DNA from: Streptosporangium saharense | Lineage (GTDB): Bacteria; Actinomycetota; Actinomycetes; Streptosporangiales; Streptosporangiaceae | NCBI RefSeq assembly: GCF_014203715.1 | Contig: NZ_JACHJP010000001.1 | Location: 310,001-374,000 of the forward strand | Reading direction: 5' to 3' | DNA length: 64,000 nt | Shown: positions 15,568 through 23,523 of the stretch, one piece after another | Position numbering within the stretch: position 1 is the first letter of the stretch | Layout: every line of letters starts with the position of its first letter | The notes under the pieces: model-generated | Database searches by the model: none | Told to the model about the DNA's origin: nothing | The model's input: the letters and a program-made list of their open reading frames with translations, nothing else | Made by a program: the position numbers and the translations under genes

Positions 15568-16011
15568 TCACCTCCGTACGTCGACGATGACGAAAGTCCG
15601 GTAATGGTCGCCGGTGTAGTAGAGCTCCCGGGTTCCGTCGCCGCTGATCAGGCGTCGGGCTCCCCGGTCGCGGCTGCCCGGGGTCGGGACGGTGTACTCG
15701 TGGTAGTAGCCGCGCTCCCTGATGGGCAGGCGGCGTTCCCGGTTCTGGAAGACCACGCCGTCACGGGGGTAGGGGAAGGGGCCGCCCCGCTGGATGAGCC
15801 GCCAGGTGGCGGCGGCCTCTGGGGGCAGCGCCGCGAGTGCCCTGGTGGGCAGCGTGCCCTGGGCCTGCGGGCTTGGGCGCTTGGTCGGGGTCGTGGCGGC
15901 GGGGGCGCTGCGGGCACCGGCGGTCTGCTCGACGGCGGTGCATCCGGACAGCGACATCACCAAGGACAGCGCTGCGGACGCGATGAGTGCGGCGGTTCCC
16001 CGAGGTGTCAC
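15568..16011 (-). CDS. Guanyl-specific ribonuclease (RNase Sa/barnase family), lipoprotein
   Basis: A 147-residue protein. A signal peptide ending in the lipobox LSGC (Cys24) predicts a membrane-anchored lipoprotein rather than the freely secreted form. The catalytic domain (about 60-147) closely follows RNase Sa: DGVVFQNRE, YYHEYTV with Glu105, SRDRGARR with Arg116 and Arg120, and YYTGDHYRTF with His136, matching Glu54, Arg65, Arg69 and His85 of RNase Sa. It cleaves RNA after guanosine. The barstar gene follows in the same transcript. GTG start at 16011. Confidence 0.9.
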   Translation of the reverse strand: MTPRGTAALIASAALSLVMSLSGCTAVEQTAGARSAPAATTPTKRPSPQAQGTLPTRALAALPPEAAATWRLIQRGGPFPYPRDGVVFQNRERRLPIRERGYYHEYTVPTPGSRDRGARRLISGDGTRELYYTGDHYRTFVIVDVRR

Positions 16012-16082
16012 CTGCCCAAGCTACCCGTGAGCACGTCAGGAAAAACGGTCGGGGGCGTGTGGTGGGCGGCAAGGATTCGACA

Positions 16083-16109
16083 GACATTGTCTAGTTGTCA
16101 GACAATGTC
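16083..16109. promoter_or_regulatory. Operator for the GntR/FadR-type regulator
   Basis: GACATTGTC (16083-16091) and GACAATGTC (16101-16109) are exact inverted repeats. Within the site, TTGTCAGACAA (16095-16105) is a perfect palindrome that fits the FCD/FadR-type GntR consensus TnGTnnnACnA. It ends 4 bases before the ATG of the EamA gene, whose partner encodes such a regulator, so autoregulation of the two-gene operon is likely. Confidence 0.75.
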
Positions 16110-16112
16110 CGA

Positions 16113-16964
16113 ATGAAGTTCGCCGTCGTCGCCGCAGCCATGCTCTGGGGGACCGCGGGCACCGTGGGGATGCTCGCCGCCGGGGTCGATCCCGTGTCCC
16201 TGGCCGCCGCCCGCCTGGTCATCGGGGGGCTGGTGCTGGTGGTCGCCGCCCGCAGGCTCCTGCCCCGGCTGCCCCGGGGAGGTCAGCTTCCGCTCGCCGC
16301 CCTGGCCGTGGCCGCCTACCAGCTCTGTTTCTTCGCCGCGGTCGACAGGACCGGGGTTGCCGTGGGAACCGTGGTCGCCATCGGCAGCGGACCCGTCTTC
16401 ACCGGCCTGCTGACCTGGCTGCTCGACGGGCGTGCGCCGTCGGGGCGCTGGGCGGCGGCGACCGCGGCGGCGGTGGCGGGCTGTGCCGTACTGACCGGTG
16501 GGGGTGGGCAGGTGCGGCTCGACGGGGTGCTGATCGCGCTGCTCGGCGGGTTCCTGTACGCGTTCTACGCGGTGAGCGCGGCCAGGGTGATCGCCACCGG
16601 GGTCCCGTCTGACGTGGTGATGGCCGCGATGTTCGGCGGGGCGGCCCTGGTGATGCTGCCCGTGCTGCTGTGGACGGGGACGGCCTGGCTGGCGGAGCCG
16701 CGCGGGCTGGTCACCGCCGTCTACCTCGGCTGCGTCTCCACCGCGTTCGCCTACGTCCTGTACGGCAGGGGCCTGCGGGTGACGCCGGTGGCCACCGCGG
16801 CGACCCTCTCCCTGGCCGAGCCCGCGGTGGCCGCGCTGCTCGGCGTCGTGGTGCTCGGGGAGCGGCTCACGTTCCTGTCGGCCTGCGGCCTGGCCCTGCT
16901 GGGCGTGAGCCTGGTGGTGGTCGCCCTTCCCGAGCGCGGGGCGGCGTTAGGGTCGTCGGCGTGA
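16113..16964 (+). CDS. EamA/DMT-superfamily transporter
   Basis: A 283-residue protein with ten predicted membrane helices in two repeated halves, as in EamA permeases that export metabolites or amino acids. A typical start is MKFAVVAAAMLWGTAGTVGM. The ATG at 16113 has no Shine-Dalgarno sequence and is directly preceded by the operator, so the mRNA may be leaderless or nearly so. Its stop overlaps the GTG of the GntR gene (GTGA), indicating translational coupling. Substrate unknown. Confidence 0.9.
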   Translation: MKFAVVAAAMLWGTAGTVGMLAAGVDPVSLAAARLVIGGLVLVVAARRLLPRLPRGGQLPLAALAVAAYQLCFFAAVDRTGVAVGTVVAIGSGPVFTGLLTWLLDGRAPSGRWAAATAAAVAGCAVLTGGGGQVRLDGVLIALLGGFLYAFYAVSAARVIATGVPSDVVMAAMFGGAALVMLPVLLWTGTAWLAEPRGLVTAVYLGCVSTAFAYVLYGRGLRVTPVATAATLSLAEPAVAALLGVVVLGERLTFLSACGLALLGVSLVVVALPERGAALGSSA

Positions 16965-17581
16965 CCGTTCCCCTGCGCCCCGTCTCCGCCGTGAACGCCC
17001 TCGCCGACGCCCTGCGCGGGCGGGTGCTCTCCGGGGAGATCTCCCCGGGCACCTCGCTGCCCGAGCAGGAACTCTCCGCGCTGTACGGCGTCGCCCGGCC
17101 AACGGTCAGGGAGGCGCTCGCCGTACTCGTGCACGAGGGGTTGCTCAGGCGGGAGCGGCACCGCAGCGCGCAGGTCGTCGAGGTGACCGTGGCCGACCTG
17201 GACGACCTGATGTTCGTGAGGCGTCCGCTTGAGGACCTGATGGCGAGCACGCTCGCCGGACGCAGGGTCGCGGAGGCGGACGCGGCGCTGGGCAGGATGG
17301 CCGCGCTGCCCGCCGAGGCTCCCTGGTCGGAGATGGTCGCCGAGCACATGGCGCTGCACCAGGCGCTGGTCGTGGCGGTCGGCAGTCCGCGTCTCGAACG
17401 CCTGTACGGCTCGCTCGCCGCGGAGACGCGCCTTGGTCTGGTACGGCTGCGCGCGGTCTATCCCGACCGGGAGGTGCTGGTGGCCGAGCACCGGGAGCTG
17501 CTCGACGCGATTGGTAAAGGTTCTCCGGAGGAGGCGAGGCGGGCGGTGGCCGCGCACCTCGATCACGGCTGGGGCGAATGA
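16961..17581 (+). CDS. GntR-family regulator, FCD (FadR) subfamily
   Basis: A 206-residue protein. The N-terminal winged helix (LADALRGRVLSGEISPGTSL, LYGVARPTVREALAVL) is followed by a helical FCD domain (FVRRPLEDLMAS, H-residue pattern MVAEHMALHQALV and EHRELLDAI) that usually binds a carboxylic-acid ligand and a metal ion. It is co-translated with the EamA transporter. The palindrome at 16083-16109 is its probable site, so it likely controls export of its own ligand. Confidence 0.9.
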   Translation: MTVPLRPVSAVNALADALRGRVLSGEISPGTSLPEQELSALYGVARPTVREALAVLVHEGLLRRERHRSAQVVEVTVADLDDLMFVRRPLEDLMASTLAGRRVAEADAALGRMAALPAEAPWSEMVAEHMALHQALVVAVGSPRLERLYGSLAAETRLGLVRLRAVYPDREVLVAEHRELLDAIGKGSPEEARRAVAAHLDHGWGE

Positions 17582-17621
17582 GGCTTGCACCGGGCGCCCG
17601 GTAGTCGTCACAATCGCGGCC

Positions 17622-17978
17622 ATGCACGGCAATTCAGTGCCGGACTCCTACGTGTACGTCACCGAGGAGGGCGTGGCCCGTCACTACGCTGACGGCAGCG
17701 TTGACGCCCTCGCCTGGGAAGACGTCGTCGAAGTTCGTGTGGAGGGGGACTCGGAAACCGAGTCGGACATACTGTACATTTTGCTTGACCGAGGTGGTCA
17801 GGGGTGTGTGGTGCCCAAGTCGGCGACTGACACCACCTTCCTTGCGCGCCTGCGGTACCTGCCTGACTTCGACGTGGAGCGGCTCGGTGAGGCTGTCGAA
17901 GGCCTCGGTGAGGGTCACGTGGTGGTTTGGCGTAGTCCCGATCCTCCCAGCCCGTTGCCCGACTTCGAGTACGACTGA
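17622..17978 (+). CDS. Small hypothetical protein
   Basis: A 118-residue protein. VYVTEEGVARHYADGSVDAL then WEDVVEVRVE and a C-terminal VVVWRSPDPP stretch suggest a small beta-rich fold, perhaps PH-like, similar to conserved actinobacterial proteins of unknown function. It stands alone, 40 bases after the GntR gene. No function is proposed. Confidence 0.65.
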   Translation: MHGNSVPDSYVYVTEEGVARHYADGSVDALAWEDVVEVRVEGDSETESDILYILLDRGGQGCVVPKSATDTTFLARLRYLPDFDVERLGEAVEGLGEGHVVVWRSPDPPSPLPDFEYD

Positions 17979-18193
17979 CCGTCGTACGGGTCCGGCACGC
18001 CCCAAGCCAACCAGGTGGTAATCGTGCACGTATGGACCGTTCCGTCAAGGTGCTCTCTCTGTCCCTCTTCGGCCAGTAGTGGACAGTAAGGCTGTATTCC
18101 CCTGCCCAGGGATGATCACTAGGATTTCAGTGGGTTTCCACGCTCCTGGTGCATTCGGGAAAGCTGTCAACCAATGAAATGAGATGCGCGTCC

Positions 18194-18208
18194 CGTTACC
18201 TGGTAACG
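18194..18208. promoter_or_regulatory. 15-bp palindrome before the exopolysaccharide locus
   Basis: CGTTACC-T-GGTAACG is a perfect interrupted palindrome, 24 bases before the start of the priming sugar transferase. It lies in a 253-bp gap (17979-18231) that must hold the promoter of the long forward gene series. A regulator binding here is likely but not identified. Confidence 0.5.
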
Positions 18209-18231
18209 ATGGGGCATCTGGGTGGGGTGGT

Positions 18232-19686
18232 ATGAGAGTGGGGACAGAGGAGCCCGCTGCTACGCTCCTCGAAAATTCGGTGCGGACCGCTCCAAGCATC
18301 TGGACGCGATCCTACGCACGGATCTTGCTGGCCGGTGATCTCGCGTGCGCGGTTGTCGCATGTGAGGCGGTCCTCGGGGTCCGACTGTGGTTCGGCGCTT
18401 TCATCCCCAGGACGGAGGCGCTGTTCGGGCTCGGTCTGGCCTTGGTATGGCCCCTGTTCCTGGCGATCGGCGGCGCCTACCGTAAGCGTGCGCACGGCGA
18501 GGGGACAGAGGAGTTCCGGGCGGTTTTCGACGGCGGGGTCGGACTGACGGCCGCCGTCGCGATCGGTGCGTACGCCACGCAGACCACGATCGCCAGAAGT
18601 TTCGTGATGGCCATGCTCCCCCTGGCGCTGGTGCTCACGATCGCCTTCCGCTACTGGATGCGCAAGCGGCTCCACCGCAGGCGCGCCCACGGCGAATACA
18701 TGCGCCAGGTGGTGGCCGTCGGCCACCGCGAGTCGGTGCTCGACCTGGTGATGCAACTGCGCAGGCAGCCCCACCACGGCATGACCGTGGCGGCCGCGTG
18801 CCTGCCTTCAGGACCCGAGGACATGGACGTGGACGGGATTCCCGTGCTCGGCGGCTTCAGCGACGTCCCCGCGGTCGTCGCCAAGGTGGACGCCGACGCC
18901 GTGGCCATCCTGGCCTGTCCCGAGTTGGACGGCGTCGCGCTGCGCCGGATCGCCTGGGGCCTTGAGGACGCGCGGACCGACCTGTTCGTCGCGCCCGCCC
19001 TCATGGAGGTCGCGGGACCACGCATCAGCATCCGTCCCGTCGCCGGGATGCCGCTGCTGCACGTGGAGCATCCCGAGTTCGACGGCGCCAAGCAGCTCGC
19101 CAAGAGCCTGTTCGACAAGGCCGCGGCGGGCTTCGCACTGCTGCTGCTCGCCGTACCGATGCTGACCATCGCGCTGCTGATCAGGGTGACCAGCCCTGGG
19201 CCGGCACTGTTCCGGCAGGTCAGGGTGGGTCGGGGCGGCAGGGAGTTCGACGTCGTGAAGTTCCGCACGATGGTCAACGACGCCGAACGCCGCAAGGTCG
19301 AACTCCAGCAGAGCAACGAGTTCGACGGGGTGCTCTTCAAGATGAGGAACGATCCAAGGATCACCCGCGTGGGGGCGTTCCTGCGGCGTTACTCCCTTGA
19401 CGAGCTGCCCCAACTGCTCAACGTGGTCCGCGGGGAGATGTCCCTCGTCGGCCCGCGCCCGCCGCTGCCGAGCGAGGTCGCCCAGTACGGTGCCGACGTG
19501 CGCCGCCGCCTGGTCGTCAAGCCCGGCATGACCGGCCTGTGGCAGGTCAGCGGCCGCTCCGACCTGAGCTGGGAGGAGTCGGTCCGGCTGGACCTTCGCT
19601 ACGTCGAGAACTGGTCGCTCTTCCTTGACCTGCAGATCCTGTGGAAGACCTGGAGCGCCGTCATCGGCGGAGAAGGGGCCTACTAG
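18232..19686 (+). CDS. Polyprenyl-phosphate sugar phosphotransferase (priming glycosyltransferase)
   Basis: A 484-residue protein. The N-terminal half has about four membrane helices and a CoA-binding-like domain. A fifth helix (ALLLLAVPMLTIALLI) precedes the C-terminal catalytic domain with FRQVRVGRGGREFDVVKFRTM, SLDELPQLLNVVRGEMSLVG and GMTGLWQVSGRSDL. Such WbaP/CpsE-type enzymes load the first sugar-1-phosphate onto undecaprenyl phosphate on the inner membrane face and start repeat-unit assembly. The ATG at 18232 is chosen for domain length; an upstream ATG at 18184 would overlap the palindrome. Confidence 0.92.
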   Translation: MRVGTEEPAATLLENSVRTAPSIWTRSYARILLAGDLACAVVACEAVLGVRLWFGAFIPRTEALFGLGLALVWPLFLAIGGAYRKRAHGEGTEEFRAVFDGGVGLTAAVAIGAYATQTTIARSFVMAMLPLALVLTIAFRYWMRKRLHRRRAHGEYMRQVVAVGHRESVLDLVMQLRRQPHHGMTVAAACLPSGPEDMDVDGIPVLGGFSDVPAVVAKVDADAVAILACPELDGVALRRIAWGLEDARTDLFVAPALMEVAGPRISIRPVAGMPLLHVEHPEFDGAKQLAKSLFDKAAAGFALLLLAVPMLTIALLIRVTSPGPALFRQVRVGRGGREFDVVKFRTMVNDAERRKVELQQSNEFDGVLFKMRNDPRITRVGAFLRRYSLDELPQLLNVVRGEMSLVGPRPPLPSEVAQYGADVRRRLVVKPGMTGLWQVSGRSDLSWEESVRLDLRYVENWSLFLDLQILWKTWSAVIGGEGAY

Positions 19687-19688
19687 CA

Positions 19689-20756
19689 GTGAAAGCTCTC
19701 GTGCTCGCCGGGGGGTCGGGCACCCGGCTCCGGCCCATCACCCACACCTCGGCCAAACAGCTCGTCCCGGTGGCCAACAAGCCCGTGCTCTTCTACGGGC
19801 TCGAAGCCATCGCGGCGGCCGGGATCACGGAGATCGGCATCGTCGTCGGTGACACGCAGGCGGAGATCGAGGCGGCAGTCGGTGACGGCTCAGATCTCGG
19901 CCTGCAGGTCACCTACCTGCGGCAACAGGCGCCACTCGGACTCGCGCACGCGGTGTTGATCGCCCGTGACTATCTCGGCGAGGACGACTTCGTCATGTAT
20001 CTCGGCGACAACTTCATCGTCGGCGGCATCGGCGACGTCGTCGGCAGGTTCACCAGCGACAGGCCGGACGCGCAGATCATGCTCACCCAGGTCGGCGACC
20101 CCAGGCAGTTCGGCGTCGCCGAGCTCGACGCGGACGGCAGGGTCGTCGGACTTGAGGAGAAGCCCGCCGAACCGAAGAGCGACCTCGCGCTCGTCGGCGT
20201 CTACCTGTTCACCCCGCTGGTCCACCGGGCCGTGGCCGAGCTGAAGCCGTCGTGGCGTGGCGAACTGGAGATCACCGACGCGATCCAGTGGCTCATCGAA
20301 CGGGGTCACCGGGTCGAGTCGTCCGTGATCTCCGGCTACTGGAAGGACACCGGCAACGTCACCGACATGCTGGAGGTCAACCGGCTGGTGCTCGAATCCC
20401 TCGAAACCCGCCTCGAAGGCCGCGTTGACGACGTCAGCGAACTGATCGGCCGGGTGGTCGTCGAACCGGGGGCCGTGGTCGAACGCTCCCGCATCGTCGG
20501 CCCCGCGATCATCGGCGCCGGAGCGCGGATCGTGGACAGCTACGTCGGCCCCTTCACCTCCATCGCCGCCGACTGCGTGGTGGACGGCAGCGAGATCGAG
20601 TACTCGATCGTGCTGCCCAGGTCGTCGATCTCCGGGGTCTCCCGGATCGAGGCCTCGCTCATCGGTCACGACGTCGAGGTGACCCCCGCCCCCAACACCC
20701 CCAGAGCCCACCGCCTCGTGCTGGGCGATCACAGCAAGGTGCAGATCAGCTCATGA
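19689..20756 (+). CDS. rmlA: Glucose-1-phosphate thymidylyltransferase, long form
   Basis: A 355-residue protein. LVLAGGSGTRLRPITHTSAKQ is the nucleotidyltransferase signature, and YLGDNFI and GYWKDTGN are typical for the family. The C-terminal 110 residues form a left-handed beta-helix (VVEPGAVV, SRIVGPAIIG), the long form seen in many actinobacteria and archaea. It makes dTDP-glucose, the first step of dTDP-L-rhamnose synthesis. GTG start 2 bases after the priming transferase. ATGA overlap with rmlB. Confidence 0.93.
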   Translation: MKALVLAGGSGTRLRPITHTSAKQLVPVANKPVLFYGLEAIAAAGITEIGIVVGDTQAEIEAAVGDGSDLGLQVTYLRQQAPLGLAHAVLIARDYLGEDDFVMYLGDNFIVGGIGDVVGRFTSDRPDAQIMLTQVGDPRQFGVAELDADGRVVGLEEKPAEPKSDLALVGVYLFTPLVHRAVAELKPSWRGELEITDAIQWLIERGHRVESSVISGYWKDTGNVTDMLEVNRLVLESLETRLEGRVDDVSELIGRVVVEPGAVVERSRIVGPAIIGAGARIVDSYVGPFTSIAADCVVDGSEIEYSIVLPRSSISGVSRIEASLIGHDVEVTPAPNTPRAHRLVLGDHSKVQISS

Positions 20757-21754
20757 AGGTTCTGGTCGTCGGGGGGGCCGGATTCATCGGCTCCCACTAC
20801 GTTCGCACGCTCGTGGCGGACGGTGTCTCGGTGACGGTGCTCGACAAGCTCACCTACGCGGGCAACCCCGCGAACCTGCGGGGCGTCCCGCACACGTTCG
20901 TGCTCGGCGACATCTGTGACGCCGAACTGCTCGCCGAGGTGGTCCCCGGGCACGACGTCGTCGTCAACTTCGCCGCGGAATCACATGTGGACCGGTCCAT
21001 ATCGGGGGCCGGGGAGTTCGTCAGGACGAACGTGCTGGGCACGCAGACCCTGATGCAGGCGTGTCTGGAAGCCTCGACCCCCAGGGTCGTGCAGGTCTCG
21101 ACAGACGAGGTCTACGGCTCGATCGACGTCGGCTCCTGGGCCGAGGACGCGCCGCTACGGCCCCGCTCGCCGTACTCGGCGGCGAAGGCGGGGGGCGACA
21201 TGATCGCCCAGGCCTACGCGATCACCCACGGGCTGCCGGTCTCGATCACGCGCTGCGGCAACAACTACGGGCCCAACCAGTATCCGGAGAAGGTCATCCC
21301 GCTGTTCGTCACCAACCTCCTGCAGGGGCGCAAGGTGCCGCTGTACGGCGACGGCGGCAACGTCAGGGACTGGATCCACGTCGCCGACCACTGCGCGGGC
21401 ATCAGGCTGGTCGCCGAGCGCGGCGAACCCGGGCAGGTCTACCACATCGCCGGTACGGCGGAGCTGACCAACGTCCAGCTCACCACCCTGCTGCTTGAGG
21501 CGTGCGACGCCGACTGGGACATGGTCGAGCGCGTCGAGGACCGCAAGGGCCACGACCGCCGCTACTCGCTGGACGACTCCCGGCTGCGGGCCCTCGGCTA
21601 CCGGCCCTCGGTGCCGTTCGAGCGGGGTCTGGCCGCGACCGTCCGGTGGTACGCCGACAACCCCGACTGGTGGAAGGCCGCCGCCGAGGCCCAGGACCTG
21701 ACCGCCGAGGAGAAGATCGCCCAGGAACGGGCAGTCGCCGGGGAAACCAGATGA
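20753..21754 (+). CDS. rmlB: dTDP-glucose 4,6-dehydratase
   Basis: A 333-residue short-chain dehydrogenase: GGAGFIGSHYV binds NAD, STDEVYGS carries the catalytic Thr-Asp-Glu, and YSAAKAGGD holds the Tyr-x3-Lys pair. RDWIHVADHC is typical for RmlB. It converts dTDP-glucose to the 4-keto-6-deoxy sugar. The stop overlaps the rmlD start (ATGA). Confidence 0.95.
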   Translation: MKVLVVGGAGFIGSHYVRTLVADGVSVTVLDKLTYAGNPANLRGVPHTFVLGDICDAELLAEVVPGHDVVVNFAAESHVDRSISGAGEFVRTNVLGTQTLMQACLEASTPRVVQVSTDEVYGSIDVGSWAEDAPLRPRSPYSAAKAGGDMIAQAYAITHGLPVSITRCGNNYGPNQYPEKVIPLFVTNLLQGRKVPLYGDGGNVRDWIHVADHCAGIRLVAERGEPGQVYHIAGTAELTNVQLTTLLLEACDADWDMVERVEDRKGHDRRYSLDDSRLRALGYRPSVPFERGLAATVRWYADNPDWWKAAAEAQDLTAEEKIAQERAVAGETR

Positions 21755-22608
21755 GCCGATGGCTGGTCACCGGCGCCTCCGGCATGCTCGCGGCCGAACT
21801 GCTCGGCCTGCTGCGCGCGCGGGGGGAGTCGGTCATCGCCCTCACCAGGGACGATCTCGACCTGCGTGACGGGCGGGCCGTACGGGACGTGGTCGCCGGG
21901 CACGGACCGGACGTCGTGGTCAACTGCGCGGCCTGGACGGCGGTTGACGACGCCGAGACGCACGAGCGGGAGGCGCTGGCCGTCAACGGGCACGGCGTGC
22001 GGGCGCTGGCCGAGGCGTGCAAGCACGTGGGCGCGCTCATGATCCAGCCCTCGACCGACTACGTCTTCGACGGCACCGCGGTCGAGCCGTATCCCGAGGA
22101 CGCGCCGACCTGCCCGGTCAACGCCTACGGCAGGACCAAGCTCGCCGGGGAGCGCGCCGTACTCGAAACGCTGCCGGAGACCGGCTACGTCCTGCGAACC
22201 GCCTGGCTGTACGGCGCGGCGGGCGGCAACTTCGTCAGCACGATCGCGGGCCTGGAGAGGACCAGACCGGCCTTGGACGTCGTGGACGACCAGCTCGGCC
22301 AGCCGACCTGGGCGGGCGACCTGGCCACCAGGATCGTCGAGCTTGTCGGGATCACCCCGGAACCCGGCGTCTACCACGCCACCTGCTCGGGCCAGGCGAG
22401 CTGGTACGAACTGGCCAGGGAGATCTTCACGCTCCTCGGCGCCGACCCCGAGCGGATCAGGCCGGTCTCCTCGACGGAGTTCCCCCGCCCGGCGCCGCGT
22501 CCCGCCTACAGCGTCCTGGGCCACGACCGCTGGACCACCGCGGGCCTGCCACCGATGCGCGACTGGCGAGAGGCCCTGAGAAGCTCAAAGGTCCTGATCA
22601 GTGGTTGA
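21751..22608 (+). CDS. rmlD: dTDP-4-dehydrorhamnose reductase
   Basis: A 285-residue protein with GASGML (NAD(P)H site), the STDYVFDG motif and YGRTKLAGE (Tyr-x3-Lys), all typical for RmlD. It performs the last reduction to dTDP-L-rhamnose. It is translationally coupled to rmlB. The remaining pathway gene rmlC lies just downstream on the opposite strand. Confidence 0.94.
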   Translation: MSRWLVTGASGMLAAELLGLLRARGESVIALTRDDLDLRDGRAVRDVVAGHGPDVVVNCAAWTAVDDAETHEREALAVNGHGVRALAEACKHVGALMIQPSTDYVFDGTAVEPYPEDAPTCPVNAYGRTKLAGERAVLETLPETGYVLRTAWLYGAAGGNFVSTIAGLERTRPALDVVDDQLGQPTWAGDLATRIVELVGITPEPGVYHATCSGQASWYELAREIFTLLGADPERIRPVSSTEFPRPAPRPAYSVLGHDRWTTAGLPPMRDWREALRSSKVLISG

Positions 22609-22639
22609 GTTGTTTTTGCGTCGCCTTCGGCGCCGCGAG

Positions 22640-22729
22640 GGCTTGGGCGCTGCGGGCCTGTGCTTTCCCTCGTCGCTCATCCGCTGGCGCTCCTTCGCTC
22701 CTCAGTCCAAGCACAGGCGCGCCCAAGCC
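22640..22729. repeat. Long inverted repeat between rmlD and rmlC
   Basis: The left arm is GGCTTGGGCGC plus GCCTGTGCTT (22640-22650 and 22656-22665, with a 5-base interruption). It pairs exactly with 22709-22729, giving a 21-bp stem around a loop of about 43 bases. It lies between two convergent genes and could serve as a two-way terminator. Its length and complexity suggest a dispersed genomic repeat instead. Confidence 0.65.
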
Positions 22730-22792
22730 AAACTCCTCACGCACGGCACCGGTAAAGCCAAACACTTCACGCTCGGCGTCGCGAGTACCGGG

Positions 22793-23392
22793 TCAGGCGC
22801 GGGCGGCGAGCTTTTGGTAGTACGCCACACACGCCTCGTAGGTCGGGAGCAGGCCGGTCTCCAGGGCCTCCTTGAGGGTGGGGGCGGCGGCGTCCTTTTC
22901 GGACAGGAGCGGGGTCAGGTCCGTGGGCCAGTCGATGCCCAGGTCCGGGTCCAGGGGGTTGATCCCGTGCTCGTGCCCCGGGGCGTACGGCTCGGAGCAC
23001 AGGTAGGAGACCGTGGCCTGCTCGCTGAGCGCCATGAAACCGTGTCCCAGCCCCTCGGCGACGTAGAGGCCGCGCCGGGACTCCTCGTCGAGCCGGACGG
23101 TCTCCCACTGGCCAAAGGTGGGCGAACCAACGCGGATGTCCACGACGACGTCGAGGATGGCCCCCGACAGGCACGTGACATACTTCGCCTGTCCGGGCGG
23201 AACGTCCGCGAAGTGGATGCCGCGAAGGACGCCGCGCCGGGAGACCGAGCAGTTGACCTGGGCCAGGTCGATCGCGTGGCCGACGGCCTCCCGCAGGTCA
23301 TGGGCGCGGTAGGTCTCCAGGAAGGCGCCACGCGGGTCGGTGTGGACACGCGGGGTGTGGCACCAGGCTCCGTCGATGCTCAGGGGTTCCAT
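22793..23392 (-). CDS. rmlC: dTDP-4-dehydrorhamnose 3,5-epimerase
   Basis: A cupin-fold protein of about 199 residues: DPRGAFLETYR at the start, RGIHFADVPPGQAKYV with the catalytic His, EGLGHGFMAL, and YLCSEPYAPGHE followed by DPDLGIDWP. It epimerises C3 and C5 of the 4-keto sugar, between RmlB and RmlD. The ATG at 23392 (MEPLSIDG) or one 12 bases upstream may be used. It is convergent to rmlABD, completing the rhamnose pathway. Confidence 0.92.
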   Translation of the reverse strand: MEPLSIDGAWCHTPRVHTDPRGAFLETYRAHDLREAVGHAIDLAQVNCSVSRRGVLRGIHFADVPPGQAKYVTCLSGAILDVVVDIRVGSPTFGQWETVRLDEESRRGLYVAEGLGHGFMALSEQATVSYLCSEPYAPGHEHGINPLDPDLGIDWPTDLTPLLSEKDAAAPTLKEALETGLLPTYEACVAYYQKLAARA

Positions 23393-23523
23393 GGGCGGAA
23401 GCATGACACAGCGCGTCGCTGTAACACCCCAGGACCGTTGGGCGAAATCCTAGGGTTCGCCCTCATTGGAACGATCTTGCAAGTCACCGGTCGAGCCGCG
23501 TCGCGCGGCGAGGGAGCGTATTG

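Noticed and set aside
16670-17581. Longer N-terminus for the GntR regulator
   Set aside because: The extra 97 codons overlap the transporter in another frame; the winged helix starts just after GTG 16961.
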